Part shown: positions 1 through 7,355 of the stretch, piece by piece
Layout of the letters: every line of letters starts with the position of its first letter
Position numbering within the stretch: position 1 is the stretch's first letter
NCBI RefSeq assembly: GCF_003315345.1
Contig: NZ_QNRO01000008.1
Location: 62,001-126,000, forward strand
DNA: 64,000 bases
Direction: 5' to 3'
From: Marinobacter pelagius
Lineage (GTDB): Bacteria; Pseudomonadota; Gammaproteobacteria; Pseudomonadales; Oleiphilaceae
Program-made: the position numbers and the translations under genes
The notes under the pieces: generated by a model
What the model was told of the DNA's origin: nothing
Databases searched by the model: none
The model's input: only the letters and a program-made list of their open reading frames with translations

Positions 1-1
1 T

Positions 2-553
2 GTGCAGAACATCGTAGACTTTGCCGGCGAATATGGTGTTGATGTGGTGGCGAAAGGGATTGAGACCTCGGGACAGTACAAACTTCTGGAAGCAATAGGT
101 TGTTCAGGAGGGCAGGGTTTCGGTATCTCCCGGCCACTCGCGGAGGATGATCTGATCGGCTATCTCACCACGCAGGGTGCCAAGGACCTTTCCATAACAC
201 TCCCGGAAGAGGGGGCGGGCCGTCATGATCTCTACTCATTTGCTTTGACGGAGCACAAGCTGTTGCTCAGAGAAATTCTCAGCCAGGCGAAGCGTAGCAA
301 CGTGGCACTGCCAGAGAAAAAAGACGATCTTGAGTCGTTCCTGGCGTCTGTTGAGAGGCTAGAGGCAAACCTCAGTCTACCTTCTAAGAGCACGAGGCTT
401 GAGCAGATCAAAAAATCAGTCAAAAGGATGATTGATGAGGTGGATGAACTCGAACAGGTCCATCCAGCCGGTAAGGAAGCGCTTCTTAAAGAGGCGGTCA
501 TTGTGCTGAGCGAGCTGATACATGAAGTCGGCGGTGCAAAGGGTGGAAAATAA
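2..553 (+). CDS. C-terminal part of an EAL-domain (c-di-GMP phosphodiesterase-type) protein
   Basis: This is the 3' end of a gene that begins before the window; the reading frame is open to the left edge, so the apparent first codon is probably internal. The first 55 residues are the end of an EAL domain: VVAKGIET corresponds to the VAEGVET motif that carries the last catalytic-side glutamate (here K-G-I-E-T), followed by the GCSGGQGFGISRPL turn typical of the domain's last helix. About 125 residues follow with no recognised domain and strongly charged helices, perhaps a coiled coil. Catalytic competence cannot be judged because the EAL signature and metal ligands lie outside the window. Confidence 0.85.
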   Translation: MQNIVDFAGEYGVDVVAKGIETSGQYKLLEAIGCSGGQGFGISRPLAEDDLIGYLTTQGAKDLSITLPEEGAGRHDLYSFALTEHKLLLREILSQAKRSNVALPEKKDDLESFLASVERLEANLSLPSKSTRLEQIKKSVKRMIDEVDELEQVHPAGKEALLKEAVIVLSELIHEVGGAKGGK

Positions 554-626
554 ATCTTCCCCGCCCGGGACGCGAAAACAAACCGACTTCATCTGACCGC
601 CAGGTTATGCACTATCATTCAAAGGA

Positions 627-1070
627 TCAGACGGCTCTCTGCGTGGTTTCGAAAAAGTGGCTCTGCAGATGTTCGAAACGCTTCTCCAGCTCTCTCAGGC
701 GTTGGCGCTTCGTCGCGTCGTTCAGCAGATCCTCAAGGTCGTCTGTGGCAAGCCCCTCCAGTGTCTCGATCAGCCGGGCTTTTAAGCTTTCCCGGCTCCG
801 GGGGGCGCTGCCTGTTTTTGCTTCGGGGGTGTTGATGGTGCTCTCCCGCATCATCTCGCCCTCGCCGTATAGCAGCCAGTCCAACGAGGCCCCCTGGGAC
901 TTTGCACAGTCAACACACAGTGCGTAGGGGACAGCAGATCTCTGGCGCCAGGAGCTCAGAGTTTGCGGGCTGATGTCCAGAGCTCGTGCAAGTTCTGCGT
1001 CCTTCTCAACGCCGAACAGCTGTTTCATCCTTGAGAGAACGGCTTTAACGCCTGTGTCATGTTGAATCAC
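627..1070 (-). CDS. CI-repressor-type HTH transcriptional regulator
   Basis: The N-terminal 65 residues match the Bac_CI_N helix-turn-helix pattern: LSRMKQLFGVEKDAELARAL, then S-x-Q-T-L-S-S-W-R-x-R, then P-Y-A-L-C, then S-L-D-W-L-L-Y-G. The remaining 80 residues are charged helix with no S24 peptidase domain, so it is not a cleavable LexA/CI-type repressor. The frame is open to a TTG at 1130, but a GTG at 1070 has AGAGG eight bases upstream and starts directly at the HTH; I chose that start (147 aa). A degenerate copy of the GATACT...AGTAT palindrome lies 50-70 bases upstream, so the protein may bind that element and control itself; that is inference. Confidence 0.85.
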   Translation of the reverse strand: MIQHDTGVKAVLSRMKQLFGVEKDAELARALDISPQTLSSWRQRSAVPYALCVDCAKSQGASLDWLLYGEGEMMRESTINTPEAKTGSAPRSRESLKARLIETLEGLATDDLEDLLNDATKRQRLRELEKRFEHLQSHFFETTQRAV

Positions 1071-1121
1071 AATTCTATCCTCTCGTTTTGAGTTGAATTC
1101 TTTCGGTTCCGAGTCTGCCCC

Positions 1122-1140
1122 GATACTCAATCATGCTATT
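1122..1140. promoter_or_regulatory. Degenerate copy of a shared 19-bp palindromic element
   Basis: GATACTCAATCATGCTATT matches the 2649-2667 element at 14 of 19 positions: the whole left arm and CAA spacer, and TATT at the right end. It lies 52-70 bases upstream of the HTH gene's chosen start, a natural place for an autoregulatory operator. The right half is weak, so a chance match is possible. Confidence 0.35.
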
Positions 1141-1387
1141 TCGCACAGTGGACCCATTCCGAATGTCATAAAGTGTAGACGAATATGCGCGAGAAAATCA
1201 AAACTGCATCACATTTTGAAGGCGGGCCTTACGTCATTTGCACATAATCGCTTCATCGGGTAAACGCTGGCCTGACATTCAAATGCGTATGGATCGCCTG
1301 CGCTAACATCAAATTCTCATGGCAGCAAGAGGGTCTGAACAGGAGTCGGAATCCAGGTGTCGTTGTATGATTCCTGCGCACCACACG

Positions 1388-1416
1388 TTGAGTTTCTTGT
1401 CCAGAAATACTAAAAT
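1388..1416 (+). promoter_or_regulatory. Sigma70-type promoter of the degenerate EAL gene
   Basis: TTGAGT (1388-1393) and TAAAAT (1411-1416) are separated by exactly 17 bases, a near-consensus sigma70 promoter. The start codon at 1466 is 50 bases downstream of the -10 box. ATACT occurs as a direct repeat across the -10 box. Confidence 0.6.
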
Positions 1417-1465
1417 TGCATACTGTTGGGCTCGTCTGGGGTACCAGAATCAGGAGTGTCAAAGT

Positions 1466-2281
1466 ATGTTACGTAACAGTTTAGTCAGCACTTACAGGCA
1501 GAGCGCCGGGTTTCCCACGTTCGGCATCCGGAATGTTGGAGGGCTGACCCGCTTAAGGGGGCGGACAATCTATACCCGCCAACATCAGCCGGCTGGCTAT
1601 GAATTCAGAGTGCCGGATCGGTCCGGCACACGCTCCCCTGTCGGCGAAGGTCTAGGCTACACGTTGCCGGATGCTCAGCCTGATGTGCATGTTTACCTGG
1701 CGTTTCTGAGCAGGCTGGTGGTTGCTTGCGACAGAGAGACCAGTGAAGTGCGAGACCTGATGGGGGAGCCCAGTCTTCAGCAAGGGACCTTTGTGTTGAT
1801 TCAGGTCTCCTGGTTCGTTGTGGCTGATGCCAGATTCCAGGATTCTCTGGTGAGAGCTGCCGGTGCTATTCGCAAGGAAGGTTTCAGGTTGAAGATCGCC
1901 ATCGACGCACGAGAGCTCGAGGATGTCCGGGATCTGAGGCTGTTTCGTCAGGCCCTGTTCCAGCTCGAGGATGAGGGCATTGGCGTCGTTCTCAAGAATC
2001 CGCAATCGGGCCGCGATTCCCCATTTGCGGAATCCGTTGTGTACCGGGCAGTTCCGCAACTCTCCGTTTCTCCTGATTGGTTGGGTATTGGGGAGGATGA
2101 GTCACGTTTCGATCATTCGTTGTATTTTGAGCGAATCACGTTGCTGAACTCGGCGATTCATGAAGATGGGAAGACGGTTATTTGCGAGGGGGTTGCCAAC
2201 GAGTGGCAGCGATCCTTCTTGTCTTCGTTGCCCGTCAGCCTTTTTGTTTTCCAGGGCTCTCGGGATGACGTCACCATCTGA
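1466..2281 (+). CDS. Degenerate EAL-domain-like protein
   Basis: A 271-aa protein starting at ATG 1466, with AGGAG nine bases upstream. Its second half follows the order of an EAL domain: a FVLIQVSWF strand in place of the LSVNLS strand, KIAIDARELED in place of the LELTE strand, an FRQALFQLEDEGIGVVL helix-strand in place of the LxxLGVxIALDDFG segment, and a final KTVICEGVANEWQRSFLSSL matching VIAEGVETEEQ. The EAL tripeptide, the DDFGTG metal site and the catalytic lysine are not recognisable. I infer a non-catalytic EAL fold that may act through protein contacts or ligand binding. It lies upstream of a frameshifted small ORF and belongs to a run of atypical signalling genes. Confidence 0.65.
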   Translation: MLRNSLVSTYRQSAGFPTFGIRNVGGLTRLRGRTIYTRQHQPAGYEFRVPDRSGTRSPVGEGLGYTLPDAQPDVHVYLAFLSRLVVACDRETSEVRDLMGEPSLQQGTFVLIQVSWFVVADARFQDSLVRAAGAIRKEGFRLKIAIDARELEDVRDLRLFRQALFQLEDEGIGVVLKNPQSGRDSPFAESVVYRAVPQLSVSPDWLGIGEDESRFDHSLYFERITLLNSAIHEDGKTVICEGVANEWQRSFLSSLPVSLFVFQGSRDDVTI

Positions 2282-2548
2282 TCGATCATTGCCAGCTTTC
2301 GACTCGGTGATTAGGGGGCTGGCTGCGAATGATGATGTTGACTTGCGTGTTGACGAATCGGGGAGTTTATCTCCGATTACTACGGTCTGGCCATCGATTG
2401 CAGCTCCTTGACTTCTGACTGGGCGAGTCGTGTTTCTGCTGGATCAGTCAGTGAAGTGGCCATCGCGCAAGTCATTCTACTCTCGGATCGTTATGACCTG
2501 GTATTTGGCAGTGACCAAGTGGCTGAGCAATGCGCAGTAGCAGACTGA
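2265..2548 (+). pseudogene. Frameshifted small gene of unknown function
   Basis: A start codon at 2265 overlaps the end of the upstream gene. Reading gives a plausible protein up to a GGGG run at 2360-2363. After that this frame ends at 2411, while the frame one base back continues without interruption to TGA 2546-2548 with protein-like composition (S-G-E-F-I-S-D-Y-Y-G-L-A-I-D, later V-I-L-L-S-D-R-Y-D-L-V-F). Restoring one G to the run gives a continuous 94-aa protein. I do not recognise the family. Either one G was lost in this strain or the assembly is short by one G. Confidence 0.45.
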
Positions 2549-2767
2549 AATGGCGGCTATCGATAAACGCCGCAGGCAATCCGTTGCTCTTGATGAAAAG
2601 CTAAGGCCGCGAGGCTCTGTCCGACTTTCTCCCTCCGTGTTACACAAAGATACTCAAAAAGAGTATTTGTATGCCGTTTAATCTACTATCATCCAGTACT
2701 AAATAGTCGGTTCGAGTAAGCGTGCTTGGACCCTCTTGCGTGTGGTTCGGTGAGAAGGCGATGAGTC
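2549..2767. other. Upstream region of the epimerase-like gene
   Basis: No coding signal was seen. The region holds the palindromic element at 2649-2667 with weak flanking -35/-10-like hexamers, then a 100-base leader to the start codon at 2768. An AAGG ribosome-site-like sequence sits about nine bases before the start. Confidence 0.5.
2649..2667. promoter_or_regulatory. Palindromic element upstream of the epimerase-like gene
   Basis: GATACTCAAAAAGAGTATT has arms GATACT and AGTATT around a 7-base spacer and agrees with the element at 4012-4030 at 16 of 19 positions. The right arm supplies a TATTTG hexamer at 2664 with a TTACAC about 18 bases upstream, the same geometry as at 4012. The layout suggests an operator overlapping a promoter. 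Confidence 0.5.
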
Positions 2768-3799
2768 ATGAGTGAAAGGTTTGTTCAATGCCAACGGGAG
2801 CTCAGGGAATCTCCGAAGGTCTGGTTAATCACAGGGGTTGCTGGTTTTATCGGGTCAAACCTTCTTGAGTGGTTGCTGGAAAACAAGCAAACAGTCATCG
2901 GTATCGATAACTTCGCTACCGGATATGCTGAAAATCTCGCAGACGTCAGGGAGTCGGTTGGGCCCGACAACTGGAAGAACTTCCAGTTTATCGAGGGCGA
3001 TATTCGCGATCTGCAAACCTGTCGGGATATCGTCAGGGGCGTTGATCACGTACTGCATCAGGCTGGGCTCGATTCGCCTCAATGGTCGATAAAGGACCCG
3101 GTTGGTTGCCACGATGTAAACGTTAAAGGATTTCTCAACATGATGGTGGCATCTCGGGATGAAGGGGTGAGTAGCTTCACCTATGCTGTCTCGAGTGCTT
3201 GTTATGGCGATCATCAGTCCGAAGTCAAAAGGGAAGACCGGACGGGCTCTCCCATGTTCCCGGCTGCTGTTACCAACCGGATCAACGAGCTTTATGCCGA
3301 CGTATTTGCCCGTAACTATCGGTTCAGGCCAATAGGGTTGCGTTATTTTGACGTGTTCGGTCCCCGGCAGAATACCGGGGGTCATGAAGTGCCTGTTATA
3401 TCGCGATGGATTTCGTCCATGTTGTCCGGCAAAAAGGTTGCCATCCCCGGAGACGGTGAGGTGCGCAGGGATTTTTGTTACGTGGGAAATGTCGTCGAAG
3501 CAAATATTCTGGCCGCGCTTGCCAGTGATGATGCAAAGGCGCAGGTGTACAACGTTGGTGTGGGCGTTGGAACAACATTGAATGAGCTATTCGATTTCCT
3601 GAGATTTGAGCTGTCCGCCCTCTACCAGGACTACCTGCACTCTCCGGAATATACGCTTCACGATGTAGATTACGACTATTCAGAGTGCGCTGATATCGGC
3701 AAAGCTCGGGAATTCCTCGGGTATACCCCCGCCTTTGATCTGCGCTCGGGCTTGTCTGCTGCCTCATCCTGGTTTGTCCACAGGAATATGGCAAAGTAA
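2768..3799 (+). CDS. Epimerase-like SDR protein lacking the catalytic Tyr/Lys
   Basis: A 343-aa extended short-chain dehydrogenase/reductase, closest in pattern to the UDP-GlcNAc 4-epimerases WbpP/TviC. The Rossmann motif GVAGFIG (23-29), the acidic residue after beta-2, the SSACYGDH serine pair (142-143), GLRYFDVFGPRQ and RDFCYVGNV are all present. The active-site segment usually written P-Y-A-V-T-K reads P-A-A-V-T-N at 165-170, so the proton-donor Tyr and its Lys are replaced by Ala and Asn. Nucleotide binding looks preserved, but epimerisation by the usual mechanism should be lost. It may act as a sugar-nucleotide or NAD sensor, or as a partner subunit. No polysaccharide biosynthesis genes lie next to it. 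Confidence 0.8.
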   Translation: MSERFVQCQRELRESPKVWLITGVAGFIGSNLLEWLLENKQTVIGIDNFATGYAENLADVRESVGPDNWKNFQFIEGDIRDLQTCRDIVRGVDHVLHQAGLDSPQWSIKDPVGCHDVNVKGFLNMMVASRDEGVSSFTYAVSSACYGDHQSEVKREDRTGSPMFPAAVTNRINELYADVFARNYRFRPIGLRYFDVFGPRQNTGGHEVPVISRWISSMLSGKKVAIPGDGEVRRDFCYVGNVVEANILAALASDDAKAQVYNVGVGVGTTLNELFDFLRFELSALYQDYLHSPEYTLHDVDYDYSECADIGKAREFLGYTPAFDLRSGLSAASSWFVHRNMAK

Positions 3800-3913
3800 A
3801 CAAAATGTTGATTGTTCTTCAGGTTTAGGCAACAATATCTTTACGGTCGGTCGATGCTTCGGGCTCACCCCTCGGGATTAATCCGTTCCTGCCATCGGCC
3901 AACCCCTTCGGAT

Positions 3914-3957
3914 GCCCTCCCCATGTCCTGCCTTCCAGTCTCGGGGAGGGCCTTTTT
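3914..3957 (+). terminator. Intrinsic terminator after the epimerase-like gene
   Basis: GCCCTCCCC (3914-3922) pairs with GGGGAGGGC (3943-3951) across a 20-base loop and is followed by five T residues. It lies 115 bases after the epimerase-like stop codon on the same strand. Confidence 0.75.
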
Positions 3958-4003
3958 CTGCTCGCTATTCACTCTTTATTTTTTAGCGCTAGTCAACATT
4001 TTG

Positions 4004-4032
4004 TTGTACATGATACTCAAAACAAGTATCTT
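4004..4032 (+). promoter_or_regulatory. Promoter overlapped by a perfect 19-bp palindromic operator
   Basis: GATACTCAAAACAAGTATC at 4012-4030 is a perfect inverted repeat (6-bp arms, 7-base spacer). TTGTAC (4004-4009) and TATCTT (4027-4032) lie 17 bases apart, so the palindrome fills the spacer and overlaps the -10 box. It is shared with 2649-2667 and, weakly, with 1122-1140. A protein bound here would block RNA polymerase. Confidence 0.55.
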
Positions 4033-4307
4033 TGTGGGCTCAAACAACCCAATATGAAGATTCCTCTCCAGAATTTCCGGAAGCCTGGAGACGAAGTGGC
4101 AGGATGAGCAGGTGTCTGATACCGGGATCACTTTTCGATCGGTGAGGGTACCACTATCCAGGGCCGACTAAACCGCCATTAGAAGGCGATGTGCCGTTCA
4201 GGATGAATCCAGCGGGAGGTCTGCTTTGAGGCAAAGGTATCGTGCTTGAAAACTTCTGGCAGCTCTGTGGCAGAGTTTCTGAGCTGACGTTGACGGATTG
4301 AGTGTTT

Positions 4308-5045
4308 ATGAAGCTTGTTGTCATCACTAGAAACCAGAACTGGCGAGAGTTCATTCTGGATATCCCCGAGTGTGAAATCGTCACTATGGAGGGAGCAGAT
4401 GGAACTTTCAGCTCCGATGGCTCGAGTGCAAATGATCCTGACATAATCCTCCTGGATCTGGACATATCAGAGGTCGGGTATGCACCTGAGCTTTCTTCGC
4501 ATACCCGCAAGAGATTTGGCTGGTGGCCATATCTCATAGCGACATCGCCGAGTTACCGGCTGAACCTGGATGCCTTGTTATCGGCAGTGAACAGTGGCGC
4601 TGATGATTTTTTGGAAGAGTCGTATGACACCAATATCATTCTGGCAAAACTTTCGGCTTTCCGGAGGCGCCATTATTTTGAGCTGAAACACTTCAGGAGG
4701 GGGATCAATTACACCGCGAATATCAAAAACCGAATGGTTGAGGTGGGAGGCGAGCCGGTCCAACTCAGCGAGAAGGAGTTCGATCTTTTCAACTTCCTGT
4801 TCAGCAACACAGATGCTGTGTTTGATCGGGAGACTATCTATCGGAATGTGTGGGGACGCGGCGATGCCTATTCAACACGGACACTTGACACGCATATTTC
4901 CCGGTTAAGAAGACGCCTTCAACTTGACGGTTCGTATGGTTTGAGGCTGAAGCCAGTCTATGGTGTAGGGTATATGATGGAGAGGGTTATGGGCTCAACC
5001 GTTTCCCAGACACAAATGACCGGGAATATGTTGCCTCAGGCCTGA
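4308..5045 (+). CDS. OmpR/PhoB-family response regulator with atypical receiver
   Basis: A 245-aa protein; an in-frame GTG at 4302 would add two residues. The C-terminal winged helix is intact: L-S-E-K-E-F-D-L-F, then S-T-R-T-L-D-T-H-I-S-R-L-R-R-R-L, then V-Y-G-V-G-Y. In the receiver half Asp50 (DIILLD) fits the phosphoacceptor, but the N-terminal acidic pair is missing (LVVITRNQNW) and the conserved Lys is absent (DDFLEESYD where DYLTKPFD is usual). Mg2+ binding and phosphotransfer are therefore doubtful, and it may act without phosphorylation. No histidine kinase gene is adjacent. The last codons form half of a 24-bp palindrome. Confidence 0.85.
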   Translation: MKLVVITRNQNWREFILDIPECEIVTMEGADGTFSSDGSSANDPDIILLDLDISEVGYAPELSSHTRKRFGWWPYLIATSPSYRLNLDALLSAVNSGADDFLEESYDTNIILAKLSAFRRRHYFELKHFRRGINYTANIKNRMVEVGGEPVQLSEKEFDLFNFLFSNTDAVFDRETIYRNVWGRGDAYSTRTLDTHISRLRRRLQLDGSYGLRLKPVYGVGYMMERVMGSTVSQTQMTGNMLPQA

Positions 5046-5058
5046 GGCAACAGTGTTT
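5029..5058. terminator. Perfect 24-bp palindrome at the end of the regulator gene
   Basis: A perfect 24-bp inverted repeat at 5029-5052, centred on AGGCCT, includes the last five codons and the stop of the response regulator and is followed by GTGTTTT. It sits between that gene and the convergent GAF-EAL gene, so it may terminate transcripts from both sides. Confidence 0.55.
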
Positions 5059-5067
5059 TCTGCCAGT

Positions 5068-6333
5068 TCAGATATAACCGCCAGATCTGAGCTCTTCGAC
5101 CGTCATGGGTTTGCCGGTCAGGTAGCCTTGGCCTTTGTGCACGCCAAGCATACGCAATTCACGAAGTTCTGCGCCCGTTTCAATCCCTTCCGCCACAATT
5201 TCGCTGCCAGTGGCTTCGGCAAACGCAATAATGCTTTTGGCCAGGGCCTGCTTGCGATAATCGGTGTCGATATCTCGCGTAATGCTCATGTCGAGCTTGA
5301 TGATATCAGGCTCCAAGGAGAGGATATGCCGAAAACTGGCGTATCCCGCTCCGGCATCGTCTACTGCTAGCCTCGCTCCCCGGTCTCTGAGTGGTCGCAG
5401 TGCCTCTGCAATAAGATCATAGTCTTCAATGCTTGAGTGTTCTGTAACTTCAACAATGGTTCTCGCAGGATGGAGGCAGTTCAGTAGGTCGTCTTTATCA
5501 GTTTCGAGAATGGTTTCTGGCGAGATATTGACTGAAATGTAAATTTCTCCGGGGATCTCTTCTGCTGTTGCCATTGCTTTTTCTATCGCATGGAGTTCGA
5601 GTTTCTCCTGCATTCCGCCTTGCTGAGCTTCCTCGAACCAGATATTTGGTGGCTTTCTTGCTGGTGTATCAAATCTGGAAAGCGCCTCCAATCCAACTAC
5701 TTCGCGTGACCGCAAATCGATGATGGGCTGAAGGGCGATGTGCAGCCTGTCCTCACGTAAAATTCGCTCAATTTCGGAAACCAGTTCTTCCTTCTTACTT
5801 CTTTCTGCCTCTTTTCGGGAAATATGCAGGCTGGCTATATCTGCGAAGGTTCGGAGGATCTCCATGTCCCGATTGGTGACACCGGGCTCAGGGCGATGGC
5901 TGAAACAACAGAAAGTGCCGTAGATTTCCCCATTATCAAGTGTTATCGGAACGCTCATGTGACTGCCGACCGGTAACGTATGGGTGCCAGGCAGTTTCCG
6001 GGTTGCATGTAGCTTTCTGGCGTCATGGATCAGTTCCGGTAACTCACCGTCAACTACTTTTTGACAGTAACTGGTTTCGGCAGGATCGGAGTCGCCGGGA
6101 GTGAGGGTGACCTGGGCATTATGACCTGCATCGACAAAATCGAAGTAGCGGCGGCCATCCTTAAGATTAGAAACAAAGGCTACATCCATGCCCAGGTGAT
6201 TTCGGGCCGCTTTCAACATTGTCTGAAGCGCTGCTGCAGAATGGTTCTCAGCCGGGTCGAGAACACTTTTGAACAGGGCTGGTCCAAGCCTTGGCGCCGA
6301 TTCTGTCATACCACACCATTTGAATTGTTCCAT
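5068..6333 (-). CDS. GAF-EAL c-di-GMP phosphodiesterase
   Basis: A 421-aa soluble protein with a GAF sensor (about 35-165) followed by an EAL domain (about 185-415). The EAL catalytic set looks present: GLEALSRF at about 213, NIS, EVTEH, the DDAGAG form of the metal site, DIIKLD with its Lys, and VAEGIET. It should hydrolyse c-di-GMP to pGpG in the cytoplasm under control of a GAF ligand that cannot be named. An alternative start (MTES) lies eight codons in. It is convergent with the atypical response regulator. Confidence 0.88.
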   Translation of the reverse strand: MEQFKWCGMTESAPRLGPALFKSVLDPAENHSAAALQTMLKAARNHLGMDVAFVSNLKDGRRYFDFVDAGHNAQVTLTPGDSDPAETSYCQKVVDGELPELIHDARKLHATRKLPGTHTLPVGSHMSVPITLDNGEIYGTFCCFSHRPEPGVTNRDMEILRTFADIASLHISRKEAERSKKEELVSEIERILREDRLHIALQPIIDLRSREVVGLEALSRFDTPARKPPNIWFEEAQQGGMQEKLELHAIEKAMATAEEIPGEIYISVNISPETILETDKDDLLNCLHPARTIVEVTEHSSIEDYDLIAEALRPLRDRGARLAVDDAGAGYASFRHILSLEPDIIKLDMSITRDIDTDYRKQALAKSIIAFAEATGSEIVAEGIETGAELRELRMLGVHKGQGYLTGKPMTVEELRSGGYI

Positions 6334-6374
6334 TCAGCCCAAGCATACATTTTCATCTGCAATACTTCACTCGC

Positions 6375-7355
6375 CTATCTCGAACATGCCCGCCTGAGTC
6401 TGTCGTGAACGGCCATCCAGCGGTCCGTCTCCGGTGGCAGCTCGATGAACAGATAATCCAGGGCAGCCTGGTCCATTGAGTGCATCGCGGTATACAGCAT
6501 TCGGGCATACTCATCCGGATCGGCAGCGAGCCGGGTGGATTCGGTGGCCTCAGGTCCGGGAACGGATTGCCACCAGATCACGCCAATGCGGGCACCCTTG
6601 GGAGCGCGTCGGGGGAACTGTTCTGAAAAGTCACCGGCAGGTAAGCCAATAGTTGGTGTATTCGGCTGATAGTGACGCTTGACGTTTCCGGGAACCGCTT
6701 GCTGTGAGGGAGATTTACCTGACAAGGAAATGCCCAGGCATTGTTCGATGTCGCGTTGACTGATTTGTCCCGGCCTCGCAATGGAGGGCCTTTCGCCGGT
6801 GAGATCCACGATTGTGGATTCGATTCCGACTGTGCAGTGACCGCCGTCCAATACGGCGTCGATTCTTCCGGACATGGCGTTTATCACATGCTCGGCGCTC
6901 GTGGGGCTGACCCTGCCATAAGGGTTGGCAGAGGGCGCAACAATATCGCGACCAAGCAACTTTATTGTTTCAAGGGTGGCACGATGAGCCGGCATCCTTA
7001 ACGCAATCCCGGGTTGGCCGCCGGTTATGAAGTCACTGACACTATCTTTCTTCGGCAGAAGTAGTGTCAGCGGACCCGGCCAGTATTCTTCAATAAGCTT
7101 CCAGGCCGTCTCTGGCACTTTACTCGCCCATTGCTCGATTCTGCGTGGATCTGAAAGATGGACAATCAGAGGGTGTCCCAGCGGCCGTTGTTTGGCTTCG
7201 AAGATCTTTTTAACTGCCCGGGGGTTGGCGGCATCGCCGGCAAGACCGTAGACGGTCTCGGTGGGAAGGGCTACCAGTTGGCCACGTCGGAGCAGGTTTG
7301 CTGCGTGTTCGATGGCGCCTGATTGTGTAGCGTCGAGTTTAAGAGTGTGGGGCAT
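6375..7355 (-). CDS. sua5: L-threonylcarbamoyladenylate synthase (Sua5/YrdC family)
   Basis: The protein makes threonylcarbamoyl-AMP from threonine, bicarbonate and ATP, the first step of the t6A37 tRNA modification. The YrdC core covers about residues 10-205: PTETVYGLAGDA, KQRPLGHPLIVH, LRMPAH, SANPYGRVSPT and GIESTIVDL are all visible. A C-terminal extension (about 225-326) makes it the long Sua5 form rather than the short TsaC form. It is transcribed toward the GAF-EAL gene with a 41-base gap. Whether the genome also carries a short tsaC cannot be seen here. Confidence 0.9.
   Translation of the reverse strand: MPHTLKLDATQSGAIEHAANLLRRGQLVALPTETVYGLAGDAANPRAVKKIFEAKQRPLGHPLIVHLSDPRRIEQWASKVPETAWKLIEEYWPGPLTLLLPKKDSVSDFITGGQPGIALRMPAHRATLETIKLLGRDIVAPSANPYGRVSPTSAEHVINAMSGRIDAVLDGGHCTVGIESTIVDLTGERPSIARPGQISQRDIEQCLGISLSGKSPSQQAVPGNVKRHYQPNTPTIGLPAGDFSEQFPRRAPKGARIGVIWWQSVPGPEATESTRLAADPDEYARMLYTAMHSMDQAALDYLFIELPPETDRWMAVHDRLRRACSR

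Larger units (their letters stand above)
1071..1465. other. Intergenic region between divergent regulator and degenerate EAL gene
   Basis: This 395-base stretch separates a minus-strand HTH gene from a plus-strand gene. It holds a degenerate GATACT-type palindrome (1122-1140) and a good sigma70 promoter (1388-1416) reading right. The reading frame of the downstream gene stays open upstream to 1319, but the promoter and a well-spaced ribosome site argue that this is not translated. No other coding signal or RNA structure was recognised. Confidence 0.6.
3800..4307. other. Long intergenic region with terminator, palindromic operator and leader
   Basis: A stretch of about 500 bases without a convincing gene. 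It holds an intrinsic terminator (3914-3957) for the epimerase-like gene, an AT-rich patch, the 19-bp palindrome within a promoter (4004-4032), and about 275 bases of leader before the regulator gene. The leader contains only very short ORFs (for example a 17-codon frame at 4054) and I see no riboswitch I can name. Confidence 0.5.

Noticed and set aside
1407..1425. Fourth copy of the GATACT palindrome
   Set aside because: AATACT-AAAA is present but the right half does not pair; only about 10 of 19 positions agree.
3812..4057. 81-codon plus-strand frame after the epimerase-like gene
   Set aside because: It runs through the intrinsic terminator at 3914-3957 and has no ribosome site or recognisable domain.
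6810..7001. Plus-strand ORFs inside sua5
   Set aside because: Antisense frames over conserved YrdC motifs with no domain of their own.
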